From Amblyornis subalaris (lineage: Eukaryota > Chordata > Aves > Passeriformes > Ptilonorhynchidae): 64,000 nucleotides of DNA. Where the stretch lies: positions 1,240,001-1,304,000 of the forward strand of contig JACAXG010000069.1 of NCBI GenBank assembly GCA_018881555.1. The letters are read 5' to 3'. The translations under genes were made by a program, and so were the position numbers. The notes under the pieces were generated by a model. It did not search any database. It saw only the letters and a program-made list of their open reading frames with translations, and was not told the DNA's origin. Numbering within the stretch: position 1 is the stretch's first letter; each line of letters opens with the position of its first letter. Below are positions 13,101 through 27,075 of the stretch, piece by piece.

Positions 13101-16100
13101 AGACTTGGCTGTGGCCACAAGAGGTTCCATTCTGTTCTGGCATTGAAGTGGTTTTTGATCACATGGCATTCACAACACTTTTGGTTTCTGTGTCCGTGTT
13201 TTCAAAATTGTATCAAGAAATCAAATGGTTGCTTATCACAGATGGAAGGTAATAACCCAGTGTGTTTCAAAGTTTCATGGTACTGACACTGACCACTTTG
13301 GAAAACAATGAGAAATAAATGCATGATGAAGTAGGTATGCACAGAAATATGATTTTTTTTTTTTTTTAACTGAAATGCAGTGGCTATTTTTTGCCACAAA
13401 ATGCTCATTTTTAGAGTGTTTCAGTGAAGAGGAAACTACTGCTCCTTGCACAGGAAGATCTGTTGGAGGGAGATTAATTATCTGAGTTGTCAGAAATAAC
13501 AACCCTTGACTTATCATATGAAATAGCAGCATACAAACAGTGGAAATAAAAAGATAAGAATAAAATACACTGTGTTCGTTATCCAATCCTCAATGCTCTG
13601 CCAAAGTCCCCATTGTCATTAAGAGCAAACTGAAGGATTCCAGAAGCGAGACAAAGTTGTACAGTTGAAGTCACCAAAAGAGGCCTTGACTGACTGTTCC
13701 TTGTTGAATGATGAATTTGCTGCTGTGCTTTTGAACATGGTATCTTGAAGAGCATTCAGAACTGGTAGACTAGAAGGAGCAAATGTGTTCATCCTGTTGC
13801 TCTTACATCATCTGCCAAGAAAGCATCTGGCCTAAGCCATCAACACAGCACTGCCTTTCAAAATGGTACACCAGGAAGCATTCTTTTCTTTATGCATTTT
13901 GTATGTGATTAAAATTGAGTTGTTGGTACTGCGGGCCATGATAACTTCTCAGGAAGCCCCAGACCAGAAAAAGATAGAACAATGCTGCAGTCAAAAACAG
14001 ACCCTGTGTGTTCCTTCTGCATGGCAGGGAGCGAGGCCCATCATTTCAATCCAGCATGGTAAGCCAGTTAATGAAAAAAGCACTGTTAACTCAGCTGAGC
14101 ACTGTCTGTCCCTTGTGTTCTTTTCCATCCAGTGTCTTTTATTTTTGGATGTATCTGATGCCTTTCTCCTGAGGCATGGCAGAAACTCCTGACAAGATGG
14201 AGTGATCTTAAACTTACCAGACAAGGATCAATCTGAATGTGTTTGATTCTTAATGTGAAAGAATCTACGTGCCAGTCAGCATCATTGTTGTGAAGTACCT
14301 GTCAGGTGCACAAGATTAAGAAAAGGTCCATGCCAAAGATAATTCCCACAAAAGGAAGAATTCATCCACGGCTATAGACTGAGCAGAATGCCTGTAGCAA
14401 CTCAGAACAAAGGGTGCCTCTTACCCAGGAGACTGTTCCGCCCAGAGTTGTATAAACCTTGATCAACCTTTGTTTTTGTGCCTCAACATGGAGGCTGTAA
14501 CCTGATGGAGGTCTGCAAGAACTGAGGCAAAATGTAACACCTTTCCAATACTGGGGGTTTTTAGAGGCATCAGTGTTTCAGCCAGTTGCTGTGGATTTGT
14601 GTACCTCTGCATAAGCCATCTCCAGGGATTTCAGTGGCTGTCCCAGAGCTTGCAGAGATGAGCATGCAGTGACATGCACTTCACATTAGAGAGTCACAAG
14701 GTAATGGATGTTTTCTACATTCGAATGTATAACCACAAATTATTCTCATCCTGATAATATTATCTGTATGATGGATAGTCTGTACTATTCTTGTTTTGCA
14801 CAATATTGTTTTTTAAAACCTCCGTTGCCTGACATTCTTACACACACTCACAAGCCTACTACAAAATTTTCTGTTGAATGCCCTGCCACTCTACAGCACC
14901 ATTACAAGGAAGATCTTGTCACAGTTTCTGGTATTAAAATCCACTTCCTCAGAAATAAATCAAAGTACTGATAAAAAAAGTCTCAACAAATGCTCTTAGT
15001 CTTTGGACTGGCAATATGTGAGTAACAATTAAAGCAGGCATACTCAGGAGGAAGTACAATGCTCACAAAATAAGATATCTTTGGGTGAGGAGAGGCATAT
15101 TTCTTTGACATACTCTGAGAAAAAGGTGACATATAATTCAGGTCTATCATTTTAACTACTACGCTACTATACTACTACATTACTGCTGTACTGCAGATAA
15201 GCTATGATTTCTAAGTAAGTCAGTAATTGAAACTCAAGCTATGTGTGTAGAATATGTGTGGATTCTTGAACGCATCACGTGTCTCCTCTACAAAGTGACA
15301 CAGAGGATTCCATTGCCAAGAGAATAATGTCAATTTACTCTTCTGTTAGAAAATACGTCCAACATGAAAATTGAAGTTTTGTTGTAGCTCCTGGCTCCTG
15401 TAATGCAATATATAGCAGTTGCTCTGAAACCCCAGTGGTTGTAGCCCTGAGTTGTCTTTCTTTTATTACTTTGCACAAGCTCTCTTTTAGAACTGGGAAG
15501 AGAGGAGGGGTCCAAAATGTAAACATAAAATGAAGTGGTCAAGGATACCTGTACAGAAACCTCCGTTTTCAAGTCCAGACTTCAGTTTTGACTCACAGTG
15601 TCAAGCAGCTGCCAGACTCTGCTGCTTTTTGTGCGTTCTGTGGTTTGCAGCTCCTGTCAGCATCACTGTTGCAGTGGAATAACAGAAGATGTAACTATTT
15701 CTATATTGGCTAAGAAAGACCATTTAAGACCTCTAAAATATAATTTAAAAAGAAAAAAGTATTACCACCAAAAAGTAGATTGGAGCTAAGAATTACAAAG
15801 AGCACATAGAGTAAGACAGTTTAGGAAAAATCACTAATATTTTTATTAAATCTGCTAGTAAAAGGATGTTGAAGTCCAGCTGAGTATGTGATTGGAGAAA
15901 TTTAGCTCTCTAATAGACATTCTATGTAATGACTTCTTACATCTTTCAGGTGCTTGTCTTGCTGGCTTTGAAACAAGAGTCTTATTTGACTTTGTATGCA
16001 TCTATGTGAATCACAGGAAGGCCATAAGGTTCATAGAGACGAAATAAATCACCTCACTCTATTCCATACTGCCCAAAATGCTTCGCAGCAGATCAAAATG

Positions 16101-17224
16101 GTCTAATATTAAACTTCAAAGTGCTGAATCCGTTTGTGAGTCAATCTAGATTTTTCCAGCAAAATTACACTCCCTTTCCCCAAGTTCTTTTCTACCCAAG
16201 CAGAGGTAAGAGCTCCTCTAGAGTAGTTATTCATTGTGTAACTTCATGCCACACAGATGAAAAAGTATCCTACTTTTTTTCAACCTTCAAGCGTTACAAG
16301 CAAGCCTTTCAGAGAAACACACAGCACATGAATAATTTTATTCTTTTCATTGGCAGACTCATGACTTTCATTTTTCTGTTGGACTTCAAGGATGTAAAGA
16401 AAATTCAGTTCCCTTTTCTTCATACTGTATGCATATGTCAGGAATCAAACTTCCTTTGAGCTTTTCAACAAAGAATGAAATGCTATTGGAACATGTTGTC
16501 CTAAGAATCATTGCAAGAACATGATGATCCCTAACAGAAATAAGTATTAATGGTCTTGTGGTGTTCCTAAATATTTTCTTCTGCCAAAAGTTTACTTATG
16601 TTTTCCTGATACTGACAAGGAAAACATTGTTGAATTTAATAAATACCTAGATTAGATGTTTAAACTTACCATCATTTTCACTTATTTATCTGTGAGTTGG
16701 TCTGGTCCAAGGAATGACTGCTGGCAGTTATTTAGTACATCAGTTATCCTAGTCGTACACACTGGATAACAACTTCACCTTATCCAGAAAACATATTTCT
16801 GAAACTGTTGATCCAGTGAAGGATCTGTGGATCCACTGATTCCAAACAGTGGAATTTGTTTTAGGAAACGCTAGAATAAGGTGGAGAATGAAGCTTTTTT
16901 GTGCTTCTTGAAAAACTTCAGATTTCAATAGGCCGTTTTGGTTAAAAAAAATACTCTTTTAGTCACAAATTGCAGCTTTAAATTAAATAATTTCATTTTT
17001 TTAAGATACATGTGTCTGAACTCTGCACTTGTAGAAAGAGTAATTAAGAAGGAATTGAAATGGGAGGAATTGAAGAAAGTAAAACAGAGGCAGGAATGTA
17101 ATCATGGCCTTTGGAATTTCTAGTTGGTTTTCATTAATGCAACGCTGATTCAGGAAGGGTAAACTGGTGGAAATGGATCATAATGATCACAACTCCATGC
17201 AGGACTAAAGGTGCGAAAATTGCC
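13101..17224. other. non-coding stretch, no gene seen
   Basis: Unique sequence with a T run at 13353-13367 and an imperfect ACT-type trinucleotide patch around 15154-15192. Open frames are short and unsupported. Confidence 0.55.
13353..13367. repeat. T homopolymer, 15 bases
   Basis: Uninterrupted T run between GA and AACTGAAATG. Simple repeat only. Confidence 0.8.
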
Positions 17225-17880
17225 CGGTGGAAAAGGACCTGGGGGTGCTCGTGACAGTGGCTGAACATGAGCCAGTGTGTGCCCAGGTGGTCAAGAAGGC
17301 CAATGGCATCCTGGCCTGGATCAGCAATAGTGTGGCCAGCAGGACCAGGGCAGGGATTGTCCCCCTGTACTCAGCACTGGTGAGGCCACACCTCAAGTGC
17401 CATGACCAGTTCAGGGCCCCTCACTACAAAAAAAGACATTGAGGTGCTGGAGCAAGTCCAGAGCTGGGCAATGGAGCTGGGGAAGTGTCTGGAGCACAAG
17501 TCCTGTGAGGAGCAGCTGAGGGAGCTGGGGGTGTTTAGCCTCAAGAAAAGGAGGCTCAGAGGAGACCTTATCACTCTCTACAGCTGCCTGAAAGGAGGGT
17601 GTAGCCAGGTGGGGGTTCGCCTCTTCTCCCAGGTAATAGGTGATAGGATGAGAGGAAATGGCCTTAAGCTGTGCCAGGGGAATTTTAAATGGAAATTTAG
17701 GAAAAAATTCTTCCTGGAAAGGACTTTCAAGCACTGGACGGTTGCCCAGGGAAGTGGTAGAATCACCATTCCTGGAGCTATATAATAGACACATAGATGT
17801 GGGACTTGAGAACATGGTTTAGTGTTGACTTGGCAGTGCTAGGTTAACAGCTGGACTCATAACAATTATGTGAAGATGAT
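17225..17880 (+). mobile_element. CR1 LINE fragment, end of ORF2 plus 3' UTR
   Basis: The longest CR1 copy in the window. In order it shows AAAAGGACCTGGGGGTGCTC, AAGAAGGCCAATGGCATCCT, GTGGCCAGCAGGACCAGGGC, TACTCAGCACTGGTGAGGCC, then the GAGGAGCAGCTGAGGGAGCT block, AGGAGGCTCAGAGGAGACCT, GTTGCCCAGGGAAGTGG and CTAGGTTAACAGCTGGACTC. The first half corresponds to the end of the reverse-transcriptase reading frame, the second to the 3' UTR. Open frames of 127 and 134 codons inside it are repeat sequence, not host genes. It is truncated at the 5' end and ends without an intact 3' tail, so it cannot move by itself. Confidence 0.95.
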
Positions 17881-20800
17881 GTCAAGGTGGGGGGTGTCCA
17901 CCTTTTTTTTTAAGGCAGGAATTTGCATGGAAATTCAGAAAGAATCTTGGTTCCAAAATTAGGTATATATACCTATATACTATAGGATTATGCAGAAGTA
18001 CCACTTAAGGCTGCAAGTCAGGAAGGTCTTGTGGCCTTAATTAGCATAGTCTAGCAGGCACATACAAAATGTTCCAAATCTCATGTTTAACTTATGCCTA
18101 TAAAAAAAGATTAAGATGTGGAGAAACACTGAAAGGAAAAGCATTTGGAGCTTAAAACTCTTGGTATATGATGAAAGGCCCAAATGGAAACGTAGATGCA
18201 AGAAGACCAGAGCAATTAGCAGTACTAAAGTAGTTACAACTATGGAAAGGTGTGACATAATTTCAGTATAGATGCCATAAGGGCAATAAACAGAATCCTT
18301 AACTGGGAACAGAAACCAGACAGGAAAACAAAAAATAATAAATAGATAGAGCAATAGGTGGGAAAAAAGAGTAGGAAAAGGACATGGGCAATAAAGGTAG
18401 GAAATGAAAAGAAAAAGAAAAGTAGGAGAGCAATCTTGTTTTACAATGAGGAAATTGATGCCAGTTTATTTTTCATTCTGGGGTGGGGATGCAGTTTGAA
18501 AGGTGGGGAGTATGGTGGAGACTGTGCATGGGAAAAGAAACTGTAGAGAGATATTTAGGGAGACATTTTAAGGTCATTCATTTCTGTGTATTGGCAGTAA
18601 TCCATTGTGGAGAACAGACAGCTACTGTAGTTGTTAGTAAAGATAAATGTCATTGAATTATAGATGAACATAATGGAAAAACTTCATGTCTAGCCATTGT
18701 GTAAAATTAGGAGTGGGACATACTGGCTGTGTGGGCTTGGTGAATGCCAGGTGCGTGGGTGAGTCGTGAGCATTGGGAAAGAGTGTCTTATTCAAGTGGT
18801 TTATTCAGCTCTTACACCAGCACTGTAATGTCATTATTTTTTTCCTGCTCTGTCTGCTGGGTACAAACCAAAGAGTAGTAAACACTAAGTACCTTAGTGA
18901 CTATCTCACCACGTCCATATGTTTCTACTTGCATATTCAACACAATGGCAGGGGGGAAATGACTCACCTTTAATGTGATGATTGTTCATAAAGGCCTGTG
19001 TGATCACCCCTGCTAGTGACATGATGCTGCACTGGGCCACAACGTATAACATGCTATCCAGCCCCAGCCAGTCATTCAGAGATTGAAACTGATTAGATAT
19101 TGAAGTATTTATCCCTTCTGACATACAAAATTTTCATTACCTAAAATTCATTATTTCAACAGGTGAACCTTTTCTTGCCAGGTCATCATCACTCTGGAAG
19201 ACTTCAGCCTTCCAGCAGAAAATCTTCAGTCTCTAATCCTGTAAGAGCTCTTCATGTCTGCCTTTTTCCCTACAGTGACAGGTCTCACTTTTGCTGTCAT
19301 ACCGAACAGGGGCATTTGGCTCTTGCAGCCAGCACAGAAGTGTTTTATTGCTTTGTGAAGCTTGTTTTTCCTTTATGCAGTGGAGTCTGAACAAAGTCAT
19401 AGTGAAGGTGTTTCTCCCACTATGCCCGTGCTATACAGCTATTACCTTCCGAGAGTTATTTTCAGCCTATTCTCACCTTTGGCTGTTTCCCACACTACAC
19501 TATTCTTTACATCACACACTACTTGTCCTTCTGCATGCATGTTTGAGAATGACACAACCACTCTTCCAGAAACCTAATTCTTCTGTCATAACCATTAAAT
19601 GTGTTTATACCCCATTTTCTGCAGAGTGCACTGTCTTAATACAAAATTAAGTTTACAAAGGCTACCAGGCAGGCAGAATTGTACTTTATGTGAAGAATGA
19701 CCTACTCAGAGAGGAGACTGATAAAGAGCAGTTGGAGAGTGAGCTGCATGCAGCTAGCCATTAAAGGCAGAATCCTATAAAAATTATGAAGGCCTATCAT
19801 CTACAAACATAGCTTAAGAACCCAAATATATTGAAACAGGTTCACTAGTGGCATACTTAAGTAGTAACTGAAGAATGTAATTTCTAATGCAGTTTCTGCA
19901 TGTTTAAATAGAATACATCTGGTATAACAGTAGCCAGTAGGGAGAAACAAGGAGTAACCTAGATTGCATTAGTAAAAAAATTCTCTTAAATTCCTTTAAA
20001 AGAAAAGCCCTTCAAACTAAATCATATCGCTCCTTTTTGCTGGACAGCACAGACAGAGAATTGAAAAAGGCTTTTGGTAGTGGATGGCTTAGAGGTGATC
20101 ATCAAGAACTATGTCCCCCCCTCTAACATTCAACGTGAGGTCTGGTAGACACTTCCAGGGCACATCTACCAGGTTAGGATACAAGTAAACACTCCCTAGA
20201 CCATTGGCACCTCCTCCTGGTACTCCTTCATGCTGGGGACAGAACAGTCACCTCATGTGTTGAAGACCTGAAATCATTTTACTTTGCAGCCCCTGACCAT
20301 TTCTGCTTGGCTTTGATTCTGCTTGAAAGTGAGAAAGTGAATACGGGAAGGTGAGAAAGAGTGTGTGATTTGTGTCAGGGCACACCTCTTTCATGATTCT
20401 CACTCTCTGATTTATGCTAGAAACAAATCTACTGTCCCTATGTCATGGTCCTATGTGATGGTCAGATTTTCAAATATCACTTGTAGAAAAGGAAAATAAG
20501 ATATTTATAAAATACAGAAAAGTAAACACTACAACTATATTATTATAGCGAAAAAGGGGGAGGTGGAAGGAGAGAGATGTCGCCTCAATATAGGGAAATT
20601 CCTTATCTACAAGCTACTGCAAACAAGACTATCTAAGCAGCTATCACTATATGATATCTATATGTTTCACATAACCTTCCCAAGGCATTTGCTGTCAGAG
20701 ACAGCAGTCAAGAGAGATTTTTGGCTTTACATGCTGCATCTATTATTTATACTCATAGATTTAGTTTCTCAGATCTGGATTTTGCCTTCACAATAATTAC

Positions 20801-21589
20801 CTCCCTCTGAAAACCACACCCTCCCCAATATGATCCTCAGGATGCAATCGCTAGGAACTCAAGTAAAGAGGCCTCTTTCCTTCCAGTCAGACCCATCCTC
20901 TTGTATCAGAGGAACACAGTCACTTGGCTCCAGTTCCAACATATATTATCACTTATTCCTGACACGAACACTTCACAATCTGTGCCACTTTCCGGCCACT
21001 CAGCCACCCTCTGCTTCTATGACTCAACTTCTGAAGGTCGCCGCCAGCCTGAACGCCTCCTCCGTGACAGCTACACAATGTGTCCAGCACGCCATAGGAG
21101 CTACCCAGGCAAGAGCAAGACACATATCTGTGCCATGGTCAACTCCTGGGTCTTGCATAATGCAGCCAACTCAACTAAAATTGGCAAAAATTTACCTCTA
21201 AATGAAAGCAAGCATGAATCTACACGTCTAATCTACACTTCTAATCTACATTATGGAAAATACAGCTCACCCTCAAACCAGACCAACCTGGAAAGAGTAC
21301 TTCATTGTATGCTCTGGTTATAGAAGACAAACACACCTGCTATTTCCTACCCTATTGCCTAAGCATTCTGAACAGTTCCATCATGGAAGAAACCCCTGCC
21401 ACATTCCTCCCCAACCACCTGAATGCTGGCCTGTACCTAGAAGAAGGTCCACACTGGGCTCCATCCAGCCCTTTGTGCTGCCCCACCTACTGGTGTTAAC
21501 GTAAGAGTTGCTCCCAAACCAGCAGAACCTGGCATGGCAGGGGTTAACGGGGCGATGGGGAGGGGAGGGTGAGACTAAAGAAAATAGCC

Positions 21590-21740
21590 CGACACTCTTC
21601 CCAGCTTGTTTGATGGAGATGCGACCTGGCAGCATTGAAAAGCTTCAAGATTAATGGAGAAAAGGCGGAATCTGACAGCTTTTCCGCTGGTTTCACTCCT
21701 CCTGGGTGGGCCGATTGCTCTTGAATGTCACTTGCTACTT
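21590..21740. promoter_or_regulatory. possible conserved non-coding element
   Basis: A unique, moderately GC-balanced block with no repeat character, containing homeodomain-like AGATTAATGG and TACTTAATC cores and a CGGAAT segment. It stands out from its AT-rich surroundings. Only composition and motif density support this; conservation cannot be seen from one sequence. Confidence 0.15.
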
Positions 21741-22856
21741 AATCTTGTGTATCTGAAACAGACTGATGTGTTTGGGGAGCCCTGCTTGCTCTGTATAGAC
21801 ATCAATTGGCAAGGCAGATAAAAGGAAACTGCATTGAATTACTCTCTTATGCCTTTTATAGAGCACTTTCTGACTACAAAATAATTAGTAGCCTCATCCA
21901 ACGAAACCCATCGTGGTTAGGGTGCTCGTTAAACACCAAAAGTGAAGAGGAGAAAGTATTGCTTACTCTCTTCCAGCTGCTTCCTCGAGCTACCATCAAA
22001 CCAAGATGTGTTTATACTCAAATGAAAACATCTGTAGCTAATATTGTCATTTAACATCACCTCACTGTCTGTGGGATGCTTGCATTGATGTTTTTTCTGA
22101 ATGATTATTTCTTTTTGCATGTTGAAGATTTGCTGCAGAGTTAACAATTTATGTGTTATATACTTTCGCTGCTGAGAAGAAAAATACCCCTTAAGTACTC
22201 TTTAAAAACATAATACATCTCCCATTCAGTGAACACGATACATTCTCCCTTGCAGTACATAAAGGGGGACATGGGAGACTAAAATGTGAGGGTGGGGGTT
22301 TTTTTCTCCATCTGCGGTGAAATCGGATGGTGACTGTCTTGCAAAAGGCATTTGATTCTTTTTTTATTCCCAGAATTTCAAGTCAAGTTCTTCCATGTCT
22401 TTCACCCATGTCATACCATTTACAGCAACTTAGAAATAGCACAAAATAAAAAAAGAAGCCTCTGATACTTTGTAAAATTTGCTTCATGGCCTAAACTGAT
22501 TCTTGTGTTATAAATCTGGGTTTCTCCCTTTTTGTTAGTAAAATTTAATTGGGAGCAATACTAGTAGTATAGCACAAAGCTGACATAGCTGTTCAAGTCT
22601 ACAGTCAGCAACACAGGCAAAACTCCAGCAGTGTGTGAACTGAAAGGTAACATTCGAACTTTTTAGGCGTCTGAAAATTTAGCTGTGCTTTGTTGCCACA
22701 CAAAATAGCTTCCTCCCTGTGATAGACAATCGTCTGAAATAGATGCACTGAGCCAATTTGACACAGGATGTATCTATCATAAAATTCTATTTTTTTCCAT
22801 TTCAAAAAACAAAAAACATTACAGTTTAGTCTTTAAAGTTTGGACTCTGTCACATC

Positions 22857-22877
22857 AAGGCAAAGGCAAAGGCAAAG
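22857..22877. repeat. CAAAGG-type hexamer tandem repeat
   Basis: Three and a half uninterrupted copies of a six-base unit (AAGGCA / CAAAGG register). Simple repeat. Confidence 0.8.
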
Positions 22878-23585
22878 TATCCCAGATTAAACATCAGCAC
22901 CACCACTGTATTTCAACTGGCACCTAAAAACCAGCTAGTAGGAGATGACTGTGCCTTCAACAATTATGTAGACCTGTTCAGTTGGCAGTGGGAGGGAAAT
23001 AGCTGTGTTCTGTGCAGTTTTTAACAATATTTTTCCTCAGATCTAAGTGGCCCTTTAGAGGAAGAAAATGTGATTTTTCAGAAATACTTATAACAAGCCA
23101 GGGGAATAGCAGCCATTTTACTCCGTTTTTTTGTCCAACTAATTTCTATGCCCTTTGTAGGACGACAGAAGACATAAAGTGAATAATGAATCAGCAAAGG
23201 GAAAGCATCGCTAAACTCTGGTATTACATTTACTTGCTACTATTTTTTAATAAGGGAATCCGCAGATATTTTACTGTTTTTAAATGAGCAGCTGTTATTT
23301 TCTGGTTTCTTCTGTTTCAGCTGCATGGGAGTACTAACACCCTAATATCTAATTTAAACAATATTTAAAAATTTTAAAAGTTGTGTCAGAAAGTTAAACT
23401 AGTAAAAACTTCATAAAGTCCAAAATGTTGATTTTTTTTGTATTGGGCTAACGGTTGTGTTTTAATAAATGAAGTATAATTACATGTTTAGATTTAAAAA
23501 CATATAGATATGTGTTTTCTCATATCGATATTGTAAAGTTCAGATAAATTCTCCACTTTAAGTTTGTTCCATACATTTCTCAGCA

Positions 23586-23682
23586 TTAAGCCTCTAACAA
23601 ACTTCAGAAAAAGGTAAAAAGAGCTACCAAACTTAAGCCTCTAACAAACTTCAGAAAAAGGTAAAAAGAGCTACCAAACTTA
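23586..23682. repeat. 47-bp exact tandem duplication
   Basis: Bases 23586-23635 recur without a mismatch as 23633-23682, a period of 47 bp and about 2.06 copies. The unit begins TTAAGCCTCTAACAAACTTC and ends CTACCAAACT. Perfect identity between copies in AT-rich DNA suggests a recent duplication or an array that varies in copy number. No gene, promoter or splice site is evident in it. Confidence 0.97.
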
Positions 23683-26600
23683 GTTACAATAATTTATAGG
23701 AAATGGATCCCTTATCAAGTATATGTTCACTTTATATGGATTCAGGAGTGAACAAAGAAACACTAATGAACAAGAGGCTATTAGAACCTTTTGGCAATAT
23801 TGTGAAAAACAAGCAGCGTGACATCCTAGAAACTAAAGGGTCTTCACATCATTTCCCTTCCCCCTTCCCCAGAAGGATGACATTTGCATTGTTAAAAAAA
23901 TACACAGGACTTTAAAGACATTTACTAAATTTTGTTGAAGGCTCTTAAACAAAATTCTTTCTGTTCATGTAGTCCAGCCAAATGTATATCCTATTTGTCA
24001 GAATAAATCTTAATCTTTCTATATTTGGCTTTGTTTGCTAAACTTGTTTAAGATTTTTAAAAGCACTGATCAAATTCTACATGCACATTTAACTTCACCA
24101 TTTAAGTTCATGAGAACTGGCAGAAATGAAGGTGAGCATGTGCACAACTGCTTACAGGACCCAGGTCTTACAAGTAAAACAACCTGAAACAAGCTAGACC
24201 TTCTATTCTCTTTTAAGGATTAGGACAAGACAAGCTCTGTTAATTATGTGCATATCCTTTCTCTGTAAAATTTATCACTTGTTAACATCATACCAATGTT
24301 TTAACAAAGAGTAGGAGATGCAGCCAAACCTTAGGTAATTTATATGAAACAAACTACAGTTTGTTGTCACATTTGGCCACTAAACAGAATTTCTTATCTA
24401 GAGATTGTTAGTGCAACATGTTGCAACTATGCTTTGATTTGCAGCCTAGTTCAAAGTACTTGAAATCATGGGTCACTAACACAATACACCACTGCATTCC
24501 CTGCGAGTCCTCTTCCCTGCTATTTCAGTGCCGTGTTTGTTCCTACTTCATAGCAGGATCCAGGCACAGTGTCTTGTAAGCCACTGATGTGTGCAAATAC
24601 ACACACATGTGCATAAAAAAAAAAACAGAAAGTGTTTTGTTTTCCTTCTGCTGCTATTCCACATGAAGGTGCAATCACAAACCAAAAGTGCTTGGATGAA
24701 CAACACTGGTGGTAAGCTTAAACAGCAGACAAAACAAAGGCTGATCGGTTTAGACTTCTATACTACTACAGAAAAACAACAGACTTCCAAGGCTGAGTTA
24801 GGTTTCACGGTGACACAGCCAAGGCCAACAGAGTTGTTGTCTGGACTTGTATTGTCAAATGGAAGGGAGCTTCCACATGCACCTCTCAGTCCCTGTGCAG
24901 CCCCACTCCACCACCCAGCAGAGGCATGACCCTGACAATTGGCGTTAATTTATTTTCTGCGAAATACCCCAAACACAATCTTTTTCAGATGCACAGATCT
25001 ATATTGAAGCCCACCTGTTAAAAGCTGATTTCAAAGTCCTGAATACTGATAAATCTAAAGGTAGAACTTGTACTGTTGCAAACACCTTCTGCTATTATTC
25101 TGAGCTGGAATCTACCAGTGAGATGACTTTCAGAATCCTGTCCTGTCACTTCAATTCCAGTTTCATTATGTCGTAGTGAGATGAGAAGGAGACAAGGTGA
25201 CCACGGTGCAAGAACTACTTTCTTTTTTTCCTAAGAGGAATGTGCAGATATGAAGGCAAAGGGCATACTCATAGCATGGTGCTTTACAAAGCTCAGATAA
25301 TATTGTAGTTAACAAAATTTTTTCTCGTAACTGCTTCACTGCAAAAATTCCACAAGAAAAACTTTCCCTTTGCAAAATGGGCCTAAATTCCATTTTACCA
25401 TTCTCTAGACATTTTTTATGATCCCAAAGTATTATTTTTTCTTGTTCTCTGTCCTCAAAAAACTTGCTAATATTTATTTCAAGTAAACAGTTTAAAATGT
25501 GTTAGCTGTTTCCTGGAGTTCCAAAGCAAAGTGTTGTTCCCTAATATACAAAAAACGAAAGGTAGCATTACAAGTGGAGGAGGAATGACGCAGTCATGGC
25601 TGAGGATGCATGTTGGAGCCAAGACACAGCATCACATAAACACAGGTGGGCAGCAGGGTCCTGGACAGGACCTGGAGCTGAGGAAACCCCAAGTGGTTCC
25701 CCGTGTGACAGAAGGCAGCACATTGCAAACACTGGAAGGGAACCAGGGCTGAGGGAAAGGTTGGGGCACATTTGACCCTCATTCAGCAGGTGAGAAAGCA
25801 ACACTAATGCAACATCTCTTGTCTTCCAAGCAGGGGAGGACAGTCCTTGTGGGACACCCAGCCTACTGGAGTGAGGCAGACTCTCTGAAGTTGCTGGGGT
25901 TGGCTGAAAACAGTTGCTGTGGCCCATTTGTGTTATTGCTAAGGTGGAGGATGGGCAACTCTGGGTCTGTCGGTGGAAAGTAAAAACTTCGGAAGGGTGG
26001 GAAGGGGGCTCATGCAGAAAGGCTCCGCATCATCAAACAGGCCTTAAGGTTTTGCAACACAAGCCAAAATATGACTTGGTTCCATACATGTGAGAGAGCT
26101 CTGAGATAGTTAACAGGTTTCCGCATACAGGCATCTATGTAGATATTAAAAAAACTGAATAAACTATATGTAATTGTCCAAAGATATAATATTTTGTATC
26201 AAGATTTGGGCAAAGGGGGAAGATGACCAGGACTTGGCAACACTTGTTTTTTTACAAATGCACCCTTGTGCCCTTATGACTCCTAAGGGTGGGATTTTTT
26301 TCTATCATGCTTTCAAATGGGCCCCAGCCTATACCCCAGGTTTTGGTTCCCATAGTGTTGTCTTGGAAATCTTAACTTAAACATCCCTTCTCATGGATGC
26401 CAGGGAAGCAGGGCTCTTTCAGCCAGTTTCATGAACCCTTGCTCAGATCCCGTAGCTTCTCTGCTCCTTTTGAGGCCCAGCATGTGATCCAACACGCTTG
26501 ACTCTGCTCCTGGCCACAGGCTGCACTCAGATGGTTGCTTTCCAACCCCCTGCTGCCTGACTCCATGGAGGAGTAGAGGGAGCATGCCTTGTAATTCAAT

Positions 26601-26689
26601 TACCTCCTCCCCATGGGGAAAGGAGAGGAGGTAAGAGGCAAATCAGAAGTCAGAAAACAAAAGGCTGAGCAACTGCCTGCAGCAAAATA

Positions 26690-27075
26690 GGGAATTCCGC
26701 GAGGGAATGCTGAATTTGGTGGCACCCTGATGAAACGCCAAATTACGTAGCCATTGCTGTGCTGAGCACAGGGGCCCCGAGCCTGGGGGAACGGGATTAA
26801 GATAAATTGGATCAATTCACACAAGTTAGAGGCATTGTTTCAGATTCTCATTGGAGTCACGCACATGACATTGCAATGGATTACACCATATATTGTTAAG
26901 TTCTTCTTCAAAACTAGGAGGGTTGTTTGTTTGTTTTCCCCTCTGAACAAAATTGTAAATTCCATTGCTATGAAATACATGGAGCTATTTTAACAAATCA
27001 TTGCTGCACATAAACTATTGCCAGTCATCTAATGGATTATTGATGATACTTTAATTAGGCTGGCCACTTTACTGA
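26690..27075. promoter_or_regulatory. possible conserved non-coding element
   Basis: Unique block rich in homeodomain-type cores: GGGATTAAG, GGATTACACC, CTAATGGATTATTGATGA and a palindromic TAATTA at 27052-27057. There are no repeats and no coding signature. The motif density resembles vertebrate developmental enhancers, but this is inference from composition only. Confidence 0.2.

Larger units (their letters stand above)
17881..23585. other. non-coding stretch, no gene seen
   Basis: Unique DNA. 18,355-18,430 is purine-rich (GAAAAGAAAAAG-type). Overlapping open frames at 20,830-21,323 (up to 140 codons) lack any protein-like signature. A short CAAAGG-type tandem patch sits at 22,857-22,877. 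Confidence 0.55.

Noticed and set aside
17402..17815. Overlapping open frames of 127 and 134 codons on both strands
   Set aside because: They lie wholly within the CR1 fragment and are repeat-derived.
20830..21323. Overlapping plus-strand frames of 123 and 140 codons
   Set aside because: Two frames are open over the same stretch, neither has a protein-like pattern or splice boundaries.
25568..25927. 119-codon minus-strand frame in a GC-richer patch
   Set aside because: A second frame and the opposite strand are also open; it looks like composition rather than coding.
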